A DNA stretch of 64,000 nucleotides from Mesorhizobium atlanticum (GTDB lineage: Bacteria > Pseudomonadota > Alphaproteobacteria > Rhizobiales > Rhizobiaceae), in NCBI RefSeq assembly GCF_003289965.1, contig NZ_QMBQ01000003.1:496001-560000 (forward strand), given 5' to 3'. The notes under the pieces were generated by a model, which was not told the origin of the DNA, made no database searches, and was given only the letters and a program-made list of their open reading frames with translations. Shown in pieces: positions 1 to 7,848 of this stretch (position 1 is its first letter; each line of letters starts with the position of its first letter). The translations under genes and the position numbers were made by a program.

Positions 1-503
1 CGGCAGTTCCAGCCGAGCGGGCGCTTGCCGAGCAGCTTTTCATAAAGCGCGATCGCCTCGTGCAGATGGCGCTCTTCCTCAGCCCGCTCCATGGTCGTGT
101 AGTCGATCCAGCGCAGGCCATGGCCCATCAGGTCGTGCCTGCGCGCCTTCATCCACTCGACCAAGGGCGGGTTGCGTTCGAGCGCCACGGCGCAGGCGGA
201 AAAGGTGACTGGAATGTCGTAGCGGTCGAACAGCCTGGCCAGGCGCCAGACGCCGGCGCGGCTGCCATATTCGTAATGCGTCTCGGTGCCGAGGTCGCGC
301 ACCGGCATGTTGCCGGTCAGATTGTATTCGCCCCAATTGTCGTTGCGGCCGTCCTCCAGCCAGTTGTACTCCGACCCTTCCTCGTAATTGAGCACCAGGT
401 TGACGGCGAGCTTGACGCCGCCCGGCCAGGTGACGAAGGGCGGGTGCGGGCCGTAGCCGACAAGGTCACGCGGCTGCTGCGCTTGCTGCGGGTCGGTCGG
501 CAT
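1..503 (-). CDS. PuuE-type polysaccharide deacetylase / allantoinase-like protein (3' part missing)
   Basis: The gene starts at an ATG at 503 and stays open to the window edge, so only the first 167 or so residues are visible. The N-terminus carries the block DLVGYGPHPPFVTWPGG followed by LNYEEGSEY, and later HYEYGSRAGVWRL and GHGLRWIDYT. These blocks are typical of PuuE, the cofactor-independent allantoinase of the polysaccharide-deacetylase superfamily, which opens a hydantoin ring. It is a paralogue of the protein at 27736-28653 but clearly diverged from it. It is the last visible gene of a minus-strand group (MFS, SDR, epimerase, this gene), with 28 bases after the epimerase stop. Family membership is fairly certain; the substrate is inferred only. 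Confidence 0.85.
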   Translation of the reverse strand, partial: MPTDPQQAQQPRDLVGYGPHPPFVTWPGGVKLAVNLVLNYEEGSEYNWLEDGRNDNWGEYNLTGNMPVRDLGTETHYEYGSRAGVWRLARLFDRYDIPVTFSACAVALERNPPLVEWMKARRHDLMGHGLRWIDYTTMERAEEERHLHEAIALYEKLLGKRPLGWNC

Positions 504-531
504 CACTCGTCCTCCTTCGGCTTGGTTTGGC

Positions 532-1554
532 TCAGCTTTCGTTGGTGGCGATCCAGTCCATGTAGGCGTGGAAGGCTTCCTTGCCGGGGCGCGGCCGCCA
601 TGCGGTGTCGCGCATGATGCGGGCGATGTCATAGGCGCCCCACATGCCGTCTTTCAGCGATGTATCCTGGACGATATTGGCGTCGTCTCCCGGCGTCACC
701 TGGGCCTTCAGCCCCGGCACGCGTTCGCTTGCCCAGCCGATGATCTCGCCGATGGTTTGGCTGGAGCCGGAGCCGATGTTGTAGTGACGGTAGTTGAGGT
801 GCTCAGCATCGATCAGCGCGAGGATCGCGGCGGCAACGTCGGTCGAGGTCAGGTAATCGCCGACGGGCTCCAGGCTGTTCGGCCTGATCGTCTCGCCGGC
901 CAGAGCCATATGCGCGACGCGGTTGGGAACATGGCGAAAATTGCGGCTCTCGGTGGCACGGTCCATCGGGCCGTAGACGGAAGCAAGCCGCACCGAGACC
1001 GCCGACAGGCCGAACAAATCGGCATAGCGGTTGGTGACCATCTCGGAGGCGAATTTCGAGATGCCGTAAAGCGTCAGCGGCGCGACATAGCCATCCTCCG
1101 GCAGCGGCTCGCCGCTCCAGTCGGGCCCGTTGTGGCGGTAGACGGAACCGGAGCTGACATAGATGAAGCGTTTCAGGTCCGGATTCGTGCGCGCCCAGTC
1201 CAGCATGCGCACGGTGCCCATGAGGTTGACGTCGACGATGCGCGCAGGGTCCTCGGCCTCCGGCTGGCGTTTCGCCTCTGTGGCGCTGCCGCGCGAGATC
1301 GGCGTGATCGTCGCGCCATGCACGATCGCCGTGATGCCTTGCCTGTCGAGCGTCGCCGACCAGGTATTCGGGTCGAGGATGTCGGCGGAAATCACCGTCA
1401 GCCGGTCGCGCACCGGCGCGAAATGCTTTTCGGCCGCCGCGTCGAAACCGGACCGGTCGAGGATCACGGCGCGGGCTTGCAGATCGCGGTCGAGCCATGC
1501 GCGGGCGACCACGCTCATGACAAAGCCGGTGCCGCCGGTGACGAGGAGAGTCAT
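532..1554 (-). CDS. NAD-dependent epimerase/dehydratase family protein
   Basis: A 340-residue extended short-chain dehydrogenase. The N-terminal TGGTGFV is the Rossmann GxxGxxG nucleotide loop, and YGISKFASE near residue 163 is the catalytic YxxxK motif, with the partner serine in YVSSGSVY. Family members act on nucleotide sugars or on small hydroxy/keto acids; nothing in the sequence fixes the substrate. The start at 1554 has a good ribosome site (AAGGAG, 8 bases upstream). It lies 30 bases after the SDR stop in a row of co-directional genes, so it probably belongs to a catabolic operon rather than to sugar-nucleotide synthesis. Confidence 0.88.
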   Translation of the reverse strand: MTLLVTGGTGFVMSVVARAWLDRDLQARAVILDRSGFDAAAEKHFAPVRDRLTVISADILDPNTWSATLDRQGITAIVHGATITPISRGSATEAKRQPEAEDPARIVDVNLMGTVRMLDWARTNPDLKRFIYVSSGSVYRHNGPDWSGEPLPEDGYVAPLTLYGISKFASEMVTNRYADLFGLSAVSVRLASVYGPMDRATESRNFRHVPNRVAHMALAGETIRPNSLEPVGDYLTSTDVAAAILALIDAEHLNYRHYNIGSGSSQTIGEIIGWASERVPGLKAQVTPGDDANIVQDTSLKDGMWGAYDIARIMRDTAWRPRPGKEAFHAYMDWIATNES

Positions 1555-1584
1555 GGGAGCTCCTTCGAAGAACAGGTTTCGGGT

Positions 1585-2349
1585 TCAACGCGTCGCATAG
1601 CCGCCGTCCACGAGCATGTCGGATCCGGTGACGAAAGAAGCGTCGCGCGAAAGCAGGAAAGCCGCCGCCGCTGCGATCTCTTCAGGCTCGGCGATGCGGC
1701 CGAGCAGATGCGCCGGCCCGAGGCCCGCGTTGGCCGCCTCGAAATCGGCGAACCGGCGCAGCAGGCGCGTCGTCGCCACCGCGCCGGGCGACAGGCTGTT
1801 GACGCGCACCTTGTCGGGCGCGTGGTCGACGGCCATCGCCTTGGCCAGGTGGATCAGCCCGGCCTTGGCGGCGCAATAGGCGACGGCGCGCGTGGTGGCG
1901 ACGCGACCGAATTGCGAGCCGATGAAGACGACCGAGCCGCCGCCGCTCGCCGCGATTAACGGCACGGCGAACTTGCTCATCAGGAAGGCGCCGGTCAGGC
2001 CGACATCGATCTCGTGCCGCCACGCGCTCTCGTCGAGATTGACGACGGTGGCGCTGGTCGAGGGTGCCGCGGCATTGTGCACGAGCCCGTCGAGGCGGCC
2101 GTATCTTTTCCCGGCGAAGTCGACGGCCGATTTCGCGGAGTCGATGTTCGTCACGTCGCACCGGCAAGCGGCCGCGGAAGGCCCGAGCGCTTCGGCAAGC
2201 TTCGTCGCCGGCTCCAGATCGTAGTCGGCGCAGACGATCTTTGCGCCTTCGGCTATGCAGCGCCGGGCAATTGCCGCGCCGATGCCGCTGGCGGCGCCGG
2301 CGATCAGGATGACGCTGTCTTGCAAGCGGTTCTTGGCTGGATCCGTCAT
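1585..2349 (-). CDS. SDR family oxidoreductase
   Basis: A 254-residue classical short-chain dehydrogenase. GAASGIGAAIA near residue 15 is the TGxxxGIG cofactor loop, with the first position changed to Ala-Ala, and the active site is the serine in VVFIGSQFG with AYCAAKAGL as YxxxK. The C-terminus has the usual GSDMLVDGG. An upstream in-frame start at 2415 exists, but the ATG at 2349 gives the normal family length and overlaps the MFS stop as TGATG, which points to translational coupling. The likely role is oxidation or reduction of an alcohol/ketone intermediate; the substrate is unknown. Confidence 0.9.
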   Translation of the reverse strand: MTDPAKNRLQDSVILIAGAASGIGAAIARRCIAEGAKIVCADYDLEPATKLAEALGPSAAACRCDVTNIDSAKSAVDFAGKRYGRLDGLVHNAAAPSTSATVVNLDESAWRHEIDVGLTGAFLMSKFAVPLIAASGGGSVVFIGSQFGRVATTRAVAYCAAKAGLIHLAKAMAVDHAPDKVRVNSLSPGAVATTRLLRRFADFEAANAGLGPAHLLGRIAEPEEIAAAAAFLLSRDASFVTGSDMLVDGGYATR

Positions 2350-3596
2350 CAGATCTGCTCCTCTATGGCCTGCAGCGTTGCCATGGTGACTGGCCTGCGC
2401 AAGAGATTGTAGCAAGCAGCGATCGTCACCAGCACGGCGCCGCCGCCGAGCAGCAGGAACATCGCCGGCGCGCCCATATGTTCCATCAGGCCGGCGGAAA
2501 TGCCCGGCGTCGCGACATTGCCGATCGAATAGAGCAGGAGCAGCGTGCCGGAAGCGCCGACCATATGCCGGCTGTGCAATTGCGAGGCGCCGAACGCCAT
2601 CGCCACCGGATAAACGGTGAGCGCCGTGCAGCCATAGACGAAGAACAGCACGAAGAGCAGCGGCAGCGAGGAATTGCCGACCCAGGCAATCGCGGCGCAG
2701 AGAGTCACGGACAGGACTCCCTGGACGAGCAGTATGATCCTGCGTTCAAACCGGTCCGACAGCCAGCCGACCGGGGTTTGCGCCAGCATGCCGGCGATGC
2801 TTACGGTGGTGACCAGCCCGACCGTCGTGCCGGCCGGCAGCCCGATCTGGGTGCCATAGATGGGCGTCAGCACGAAGATGTTCATGTTGGTGATGCCGCC
2901 CTGGAAGATTGCGACGACCGTCACCGGCGCCAGCCGGAACAGCGCCAGCGGGCCGAGGCGTTTGACCGGCCTTGCTGAATTCGCGTGTTCCGGATCGGCG
3001 GCCGGCAGCGCCGGCCAGCGTCCGCCGACGAATTTGGAGATCAGCGCAAGCAGCACCGTTGTGGCCGCGACCATGAACAGATGCGGAGATTGCGGGCCGA
3101 CCATGCCGACCAGAACTTGTCCGAGCAGCACCGAGATTGCCGTCGTCAGCATGTAGAGCGAAAACAGCGCGCCGCGATTGTGCTGCTCGGCATAGAGGTT
3201 AATCCAGCTTTCGCAGACGACGAACAACGACGCCATCGCCATGCCGCCGAGCAGGCGGAAGCAGATCCAGCTCGGCAGGAAGTCGGTGAAGACGAAGCCG
3301 CAAGCCGCCAGCAGCGCCAGCACCAGGATCACCACGAAAGTGCGCTCGTGGCCGTATTGCGCGACCGCCGGGCGCGTCACCAGGCATCCGATGAGGAAAC
3401 CGACCGGATAAGCGGTCAGCACGATCTGCACGACCCGGGGCGAAATGCCGGGCTTGCCGAGATGCAGCGACACCGCAGTGGTCAGCATGGCGCTGCCGAT
3501 GCAAGCGAGGCAGACGCCGAACATGATCGGCAGCATGGCGCGAGAGCGCTCTGCATTGTGCCAAAGCCTCATCGCGGATTGAGCGATCGACCTCAT
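2349..3596 (-). CDS. MFS transporter (YcaD-like)
   Basis: About 415 residues with the hydrophobic pattern of a 12-helix major facilitator carrier. The segment with ESWINLYAEQHNRGALFSLY resembles the YcaD/UMF group of MFS proteins. Several starts are possible: 3680 gives a long polar extension, and ATG 3596 or 3536 put the first helix (LPIMFGVCLACIGSAML) near the N-terminus. I chose 3596, with low certainty. It is the first gene of the left minus-strand group and is divergent from the RidA-hydantoinase operon, with the two promoters sharing 3597-3830. It may import or export the compound handled by the neighbouring enzymes. Confidence 0.88.
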   Translation of the reverse strand: MRSIAQSAMRLWHNAERSRAMLPIMFGVCLACIGSAMLTTAVSLHLGKPGISPRVVQIVLTAYPVGFLIGCLVTRPAVAQYGHERTFVVILVLALLAACGFVFTDFLPSWICFRLLGGMAMASLFVVCESWINLYAEQHNRGALFSLYMLTTAISVLLGQVLVGMVGPQSPHLFMVAATTVLLALISKFVGGRWPALPAADPEHANSARPVKRLGPLALFRLAPVTVVAIFQGGITNMNIFVLTPIYGTQIGLPAGTTVGLVTTVSIAGMLAQTPVGWLSDRFERRIILLVQGVLSVTLCAAIAWVGNSSLPLLFVLFFVYGCTALTVYPVAMAFGASQLHSRHMVGASGTLLLLYSIGNVATPGISAGLMEHMGAPAMFLLLGGGAVLVTIAACYNLLRRPVTMATLQAIEEQI

Positions 3597-3661
3597 GAAT
3601 GCGGCTGCGGCGGCTCCCTGGCGGCACCGTTGACCGACGGCAGCCCGAGCAGAGGCTACAC

Positions 3662-3681
3662 TTTGTGGCGATTGCCACAAA
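3662..3681. promoter_or_regulatory. Perfect inverted repeat in divergent promoter region
   Basis: TTTGTGGC-GATT-GCCACAAA is a perfect 8-4-8 inverted repeat in the 234-base gap between the divergent MFS and RidA genes. Its size and place are those of a dimeric repressor or activator operator. It could control both transcription units; the binding protein is unknown. Confidence 0.5.
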
Positions 3682-3707
3682 CGAAGATTGACGCGGCTAT
3701 GGCTTAG

Positions 3708-3724
3708 ATTTTTTTGGCCATGCC
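3708..3724 (+). promoter_or_regulatory. AT-run plus GGCCA element, candidate shared operator
   Basis: ATTTTTTTGGCCATGCC lies about 107 bases upstream of the RidA gene. A similar element, ATATTTTTGGCCAAAGC, occurs on the minus strand at 22311-22327, between the LysR gene and the sox operon. A shorter form, ATTTTGGCCCATGCGG, is at 29865-29880, upstream of the HisC-like gene. All three are intergenic. A shared regulator, perhaps the LysR protein, is an inference. Confidence 0.3.
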
Positions 3725-3830
3725 GACATAGGAAAGCGGCGTCGCGGCTCGGCGCGGGCTTTACAGCAGTTTTGCACCCTCCTTACCATAGGCAAAAGCC
3801 AAGAACCGGGAACCTGCGGAAGGGAGCAGC

Positions 3831-4181
3831 ATGACGATCGAACGCCTTGAGAACGGACAGCGCTTCTGCCGGGTTCTGCGCTACAACGGCACTGTCTATG
3901 TGGCCGGGCTGACGGCGGACGATCTTTCCGGCGACACCACCAGCCAGACCAGGCAGATCCTCGCCAAGATCGATGCGCTTCTGGCCAAGGCGGGCAGCGA
4001 CAAGTCGAAGCTTTTGAGCGCCCAGATCTGGCTCCGCGACATTGCAGACTTCGAGATGATGAACACGGCCTGGGACGCCTGGATCGACCGCAGCGCCATG
4101 CCGGTGCGCGCGACGGTGGAAGCGCGGCTCGCCGGAGACCAGTATCGCGTCGAGATCATGGTGACGGCGGCGGTCGGCTGA
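3831..4181 (+). CDS. RidA family (YjgF/YER057c/UK114) protein
   Basis: A 116-residue protein with the chorismate-mutase-like RidA fold signature. The segment PVRATVEARLA holds the arginine that binds the carboxylate of imine substrates in RidA, so hydrolysis of a reactive enamine/imine made by an amino acid oxidase or aminotransferase is plausible. AQIWLRDIADFEMMN is also typical of the family. It is the first gene of the plus-strand operon; the hydantoinase follows after 22 bases with GAGGGCGGG as its ribosome site. The FAD oxidase later in the operon is a natural source of imine product. Members of this family often sit in amino acid, pyrimidine or ureide degradation operons. Confidence 0.92.
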   Translation: MTIERLENGQRFCRVLRYNGTVYVAGLTADDLSGDTTSQTRQILAKIDALLAKAGSDKSKLLSAQIWLRDIADFEMMNTAWDAWIDRSAMPVRATVEARLAGDQYRVEIMVTAAVG

Positions 4182-4203
4182 GCGGACCATCGAGGGCGGG
4201 TCC

Positions 4204-5634
4204 ATGCACGAGCTGGTGATCAGAGGCGGGCGCGTGGCGCTCGACGACGGCTGGGCCGAATGCGACATCGGCATCGATGGCGGCCGCTTCACCGCTATCG
4301 GCAAAACTCTCTCCGGCCAGAAGTCGATCGACGCCGCCGGCCGCTGGGTGATGCCCGGCGGCATCGATGCACATTGCCATCTCGACCAGCCGGTGTGGGG
4401 CGGGGCCGGCAATGCCGACGATTTCGAATCCGGCACGATCTCCGCAGCGTTCGGCGGCACGACCTGCATTGTCCCGTTCGGCATGCCTGGACTGGACATG
4501 ACCACAGTCGGTGCCATCGACCGGGCGCTGGAGCGCGCCGCGGGCCGCGCCGTGATCGACTATGGGCTGCATGCCGTGGTGACCATGGGCACCGGCGCCG
4601 ATGTCGAGGCGCAGCTTGACGCGCTTGCCGGGCGCGGCATCGCCTCGGTGAAGCTGTTCATGACCTATCAGGGTTTTGCCGTCGACGACGATTTGTTCTT
4701 CAAGGTCCTCGATACGGCAAGGCGGCTGGGCTGGATCGTCATCGTCCATGCCGAGAACGACGCCGCGATCCGCCGTACACGGCAGCGGCTGATCGACCTC
4801 GGCCGCACCGATATCCGCTACCATGTGGTCGCGCATAGCGAGACGATGGAGCGCGAGGCGACGCACCGCGCGCTGGCCTTCGCTGAGCTGACCGGCGCGC
4901 GCATGACCATCGTGCATGTCTCGTCCTGGCAATCGGCGGAGGAGGTGGTACGGGCGAAGTCGCGCGGGGTGGCCGCCATCGCCGAGACCTGTCCGCAATA
5001 TCTCTTCCTCGCCGCCGCCGATCTCGACCGGCCGGCAATCGACGCGGCGCGCTTCGTCTTTTCGCCGCCGCCGCGCTCGCCACGCAGTCACGAGCATCTT
5101 TGGCGCGAATTGATCGATGGCGGCATCGATCTCTGGTCGTCCGACCATTCGCCCTATTATTTCGCCGACAAGATCGGGCACTCCAAAACACCCGGCTTCA
5201 CGACGACGCTGAGCGGCATTCCCGGCATCGAGACACGCCTGCCGCTGCTGTTTTCGGAAGGGCTGCTCACCGGTCGCCTGACGTTGGAGCGCTATCTCGA
5301 CCTGACCTCGCGCAATGCGGCGTCGATCTACGGCTTCGCCGACCGCAAAGGCAGCATAGCCGTCGGGCTCGACGCGGATCTGGCGCTCTGGGATCCGACG
5401 GCGCGCTGGACGCTCGGGCACAAGGCGCTGCATTCGCGGGTCGACTTCACGCCCTATGAGGGCAGGGTCGTTACCGGCAAGCCGATCACCGTCCTGGTGC
5501 GCGGCGAGCCGGTGGTTGCCGATGGCAAATTACAGGCGCGGCCGGGCTTCGGACGCTTTGTCCAGCGGACTGCGGCAGATCCGGCGCATCTCAGAAAACC
5601 AGTCGAGGATTGGACGCCATGGCTCGATGCCTGA
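4204..5634 (+). CDS. Dihydropyrimidinase / D-hydantoinase family cyclic amidohydrolase
   Basis: A 476-residue binuclear metal amidohydrolase. The metal ligands can be read: His57 and His59 in DAHCHLD, Lys150 in ASVKLFMTY (the carboxylated lysine, at the same number as in characterised D-hydantoinases), His182 in VHAEN, a histidine in TIVHVSS, and the aspartate in SSDHSPYY. The enzyme opens a cyclic amide such as hydantoin or dihydropyrimidine to an N-carbamoyl amino acid. The next gene, a D-carbamoylase, overlaps its end by 16 bases and would take that product. Allantoinase-type activity is an alternative because PuuE-like genes lie nearby. The class is certain; the ring substrate is not. Confidence 0.93.
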   Translation: MHELVIRGGRVALDDGWAECDIGIDGGRFTAIGKTLSGQKSIDAAGRWVMPGGIDAHCHLDQPVWGGAGNADDFESGTISAAFGGTTCIVPFGMPGLDMTTVGAIDRALERAAGRAVIDYGLHAVVTMGTGADVEAQLDALAGRGIASVKLFMTYQGFAVDDDLFFKVLDTARRLGWIVIVHAENDAAIRRTRQRLIDLGRTDIRYHVVAHSETMEREATHRALAFAELTGARMTIVHVSSWQSAEEVVRAKSRGVAAIAETCPQYLFLAAADLDRPAIDAARFVFSPPPRSPRSHEHLWRELIDGGIDLWSSDHSPYYFADKIGHSKTPGFTTTLSGIPGIETRLPLLFSEGLLTGRLTLERYLDLTSRNAASIYGFADRKGSIAVGLDADLALWDPTARWTLGHKALHSRVDFTPYEGRVVTGKPITVLVRGEPVVADGKLQARPGFGRFVQRTAADPAHLRKPVEDWTPWLDA

Positions 5635-6533
5635 CCATCGCCGTTTGCCAGACCGGGCCGATCCAGCGCAGCGCCTCGCGCGCCGAGACGGTCGGGCGCC
5701 TGGTGCATCTGCTGGAAAAGGCAGCTGCTTTCGGCGCCGAGATCGCGGTGTTTCCGGAGATGGCGCTGACCACTTTCTTCCCGCGCTGGCGCATCGACGA
5801 CCAGGCCGAGATCGACACCTTCTTCGAAGCCTCGATGCCGGGGCCGGAAACGCAGCGGCTCTACGATGCAGCCGCGCGCTTGAAGGTCGGCTTCGCGCTG
5901 GGTTACTGCGAACTCGCGCATGAGGATGGCCGCACGCGCCATTTCAACACCATGGATCTGGTCGGCCCGGACGGCGCCTTCATTGGCCGCTACCGCAAGA
6001 TGCATGTGCCGGGGTCAAGCGAGCCGGAAGAAGGCACCACGACACATCTCGAACGGCGCTATTTCGAGCCGGGCAATCTCGGCTTTCCGGTCTACAACTA
6101 TCGCGGCGTGCGCGTCGGCCTCGCCATCTGCAACGACCGCCGCTGGCCGGAAACCTATCGCATGCTCTGCCTCAACGGCGCCGAGGTGGCGCTGCTCGGC
6201 TACAACACGCCGCTCCTGCTCGACGAGGCGCCGGCGCTGGCGCATCTGAGAATGTTCCACAACCATCTGCCGATGCAGGCCGGCGCCTATCAGAACACGC
6301 TCTGGATCGGCGCCGCCGCCAAGGCCGGGCTGGAAGACGGCCAGGCGCTGATCGGCGGCTCCTGCATCATCGCGCCGACCGGCGAGATCGCCGCGCAGAC
6401 GATGTCGCTCGATGACGAGGTGATCGTGCATCGCGCCGATCTCGACCTGATCGAGACGTGCCGCAAAGTGAACTTCAACTTCGCGCTCTATCGCCGTCCG
6501 GACCAGTACAAGCGCATCTCGGATCCGGTCTGA
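5619..6533 (+). CDS. N-carbamoyl-D-amino acid hydrolase (nitrilase superfamily)
   Basis: A 304-residue carbon-nitrogen hydrolase. The Glu-Lys-Cys triad is Glu47 in AVFPEMALTTFFPRW, Lys127 in GRYRKMHVPG and Cys171 in AICNDRRWPETYR; these positions and the CNDRRWPE block match bacterial D-carbamoylases. It removes the carbamoyl group from an N-carbamoyl D-amino acid as CO2 and ammonia. The ATG at 5619 is preferred over an in-frame TTG at 5610. The start lies inside the end of the hydantoinase gene, so the two are probably translated together. With the upstream ring-opening enzyme it makes a complete hydantoin-to-D-amino-acid pair. Confidence 0.93.
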   Translation: MARCLTIAVCQTGPIQRSASRAETVGRLVHLLEKAAAFGAEIAVFPEMALTTFFPRWRIDDQAEIDTFFEASMPGPETQRLYDAAARLKVGFALGYCELAHEDGRTRHFNTMDLVGPDGAFIGRYRKMHVPGSSEPEEGTTTHLERRYFEPGNLGFPVYNYRGVRVGLAICNDRRWPETYRMLCLNGAEVALLGYNTPLLLDEAPALAHLRMFHNHLPMQAGAYQNTLWIGAAAKAGLEDGQALIGGSCIIAPTGEIAAQTMSLDDEVIVHRADLDLIETCRKVNFNFALYRRPDQYKRISDPV

Positions 6534-6540
6534 GACAGCG

Positions 6541-7848
6541 ATGGGATTGATAGAAACCAGTCATAGCCAGGCTACGGTGTTGACCGATTCGCTGTCGCTC
6601 GGCGAGATCGTCGAGAACGGTCTTTGCATCGGCTGCGGCCTCTGCCGGTCGATCGCCGATTCCGGCGACGTTGAGATGGTGATGACGCCGGAAGGGCGCG
6701 AGCGACCGGTGGCGTTGCGGGCATTGGACAAGCCGATATTGGCGAGGATCAACGCCGTCTGCCCGGGAACGCGCATCGCCGGTCCGCCACCCGCGCAGAT
6801 GAATGATGCCACGTTGACGGACACGATCTGGGGACCGGTCGAAAGGCTTGTGCTTGGCTCCGCCGCAGATCCCACGGTGCGGTTCATCGGCTCCGGCGGC
6901 GGGACGCTGACGGCGCTCGGGCAGTTCCTGCTCACCTCGGGGCGGGTCAAGTTCGTGCTACATGTCGCGGCTTCGCTCTCCATGCCGATGCGCACGGAAC
7001 GCCGGCTGAGCTTCGACGCGGCCTCCGTGTTCGAAGGCGCCGGCTCGCGCTACGGGCCGGCGGCGACGCTGGTGGATTTCAACGACGTCCTGGATCGCGA
7101 CGAGCCGTTCGCGCTGATTGCCAAACCTTGCGATATCACTGCCGTGCGCAATCTGGCGCGGCTCGATCCGCGTGTCGACGAGCACATGCGCTACGCACTC
7201 GCCTTCGTCTGCGGCGGTGCCTCGGACCTGACCAAGTCGGAACAGGTGCTGCAGCGTTTTGGCCTTCGCGAGGACGAGTTGTCTCTGTTCCGCTATCGGG
7301 GGCACGGAAATCCCGGCCTCAACCGCATCGAAACCAAGGACGGCCGCGCCTTCGAGATCAGCTACCGGCAGCTCTGGGAAGACGAGGACAAATGGATGAT
7401 CCAGCCGCGCTGCAAGATCTGTCCTGATGCGATCGGCCAGGTGGCGGATATCGCGGTCTCCGATGCTTGGCTGAATGGCGGACCGGCGGTCGAGGATGAA
7501 CCGCTCAACGGCATCATCGTGCGCACAAAGCGCGGGCGGGAGCTGTTCGAAGCGGCTGTCGAGGCCGGCGTGCTGCAGATCAAGCGGGAGAGCGACATTG
7601 CCGAAATGAGCGAATTGCAGTCGCATCAGGTGCGCAAGCGGCGCGCCGTCTGGGCGCGGCTGACCGGCATGGTGATCGCCGGCAAGCCGGTGCCTTTCGT
7701 TCGCGAGCTGGCACTGCGGGATTGCGCCGCCCAGAATTCGCCAGCCGACAACCTGGCCGGAGGCCGGGGTGCCCGCGATCGCGCACATCGCGGCCGACTG
7801 GGCGAGCCGCCTGCCGTGCCGCGTGGAACAGTTTTGGGGGATCCATGA
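6541..7848 (+). CDS. FrhB/FdhB family (coenzyme F420 hydrogenase beta-subunit-like) iron-sulfur flavoprotein
   Basis: A 435-residue protein. CIGCGLC (Cys29, 32, 35) plus Cys74 in NAVCPG form a ferredoxin-type 4Fe-4S site. SGGGTLTALGQFLL starts the FrhB N-domain, and IAKPCDITAVRNL, CGGASDLTKSE and PRCKICPDAIGQVADIAVSDAW are the C-domain. Family members pass electrons between F420 or another flavin/deazaflavin and iron-sulfur partners. No hydrogenase or formate dehydrogenase partner is nearby; instead it sits 7 bases after a D-carbamoylase, and its stop overlaps the ATG of an FAD oxidase (ATGA). A role as electron acceptor for that oxidase is possible but only inferred. The last 50 or so residues are polar and lower in similarity. 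Confidence 0.85.
   Translation: MGLIETSHSQATVLTDSLSLGEIVENGLCIGCGLCRSIADSGDVEMVMTPEGRERPVALRALDKPILARINAVCPGTRIAGPPPAQMNDATLTDTIWGPVERLVLGSAADPTVRFIGSGGGTLTALGQFLLTSGRVKFVLHVAASLSMPMRTERRLSFDAASVFEGAGSRYGPAATLVDFNDVLDRDEPFALIAKPCDITAVRNLARLDPRVDEHMRYALAFVCGGASDLTKSEQVLQRFGLREDELSLFRYRGHGNPGLNRIETKDGRAFEISYRQLWEDEDKWMIQPRCKICPDAIGQVADIAVSDAWLNGGPAVEDEPLNGIIVRTKRGRELFEAAVEAGVLQIKRESDIAEMSELQSHQVRKRRAVWARLTGMVIAGKPVPFVRELALRDCAAQNSPADNLAGGRGARDRAHRGRLGEPPAVPRGTVLGDP

Noticed and set aside
4156-5433. A 425-residue open frame antisense to the hydantoinase gene
   Set aside because: It has no family motif, while the plus strand carries the complete metal site.
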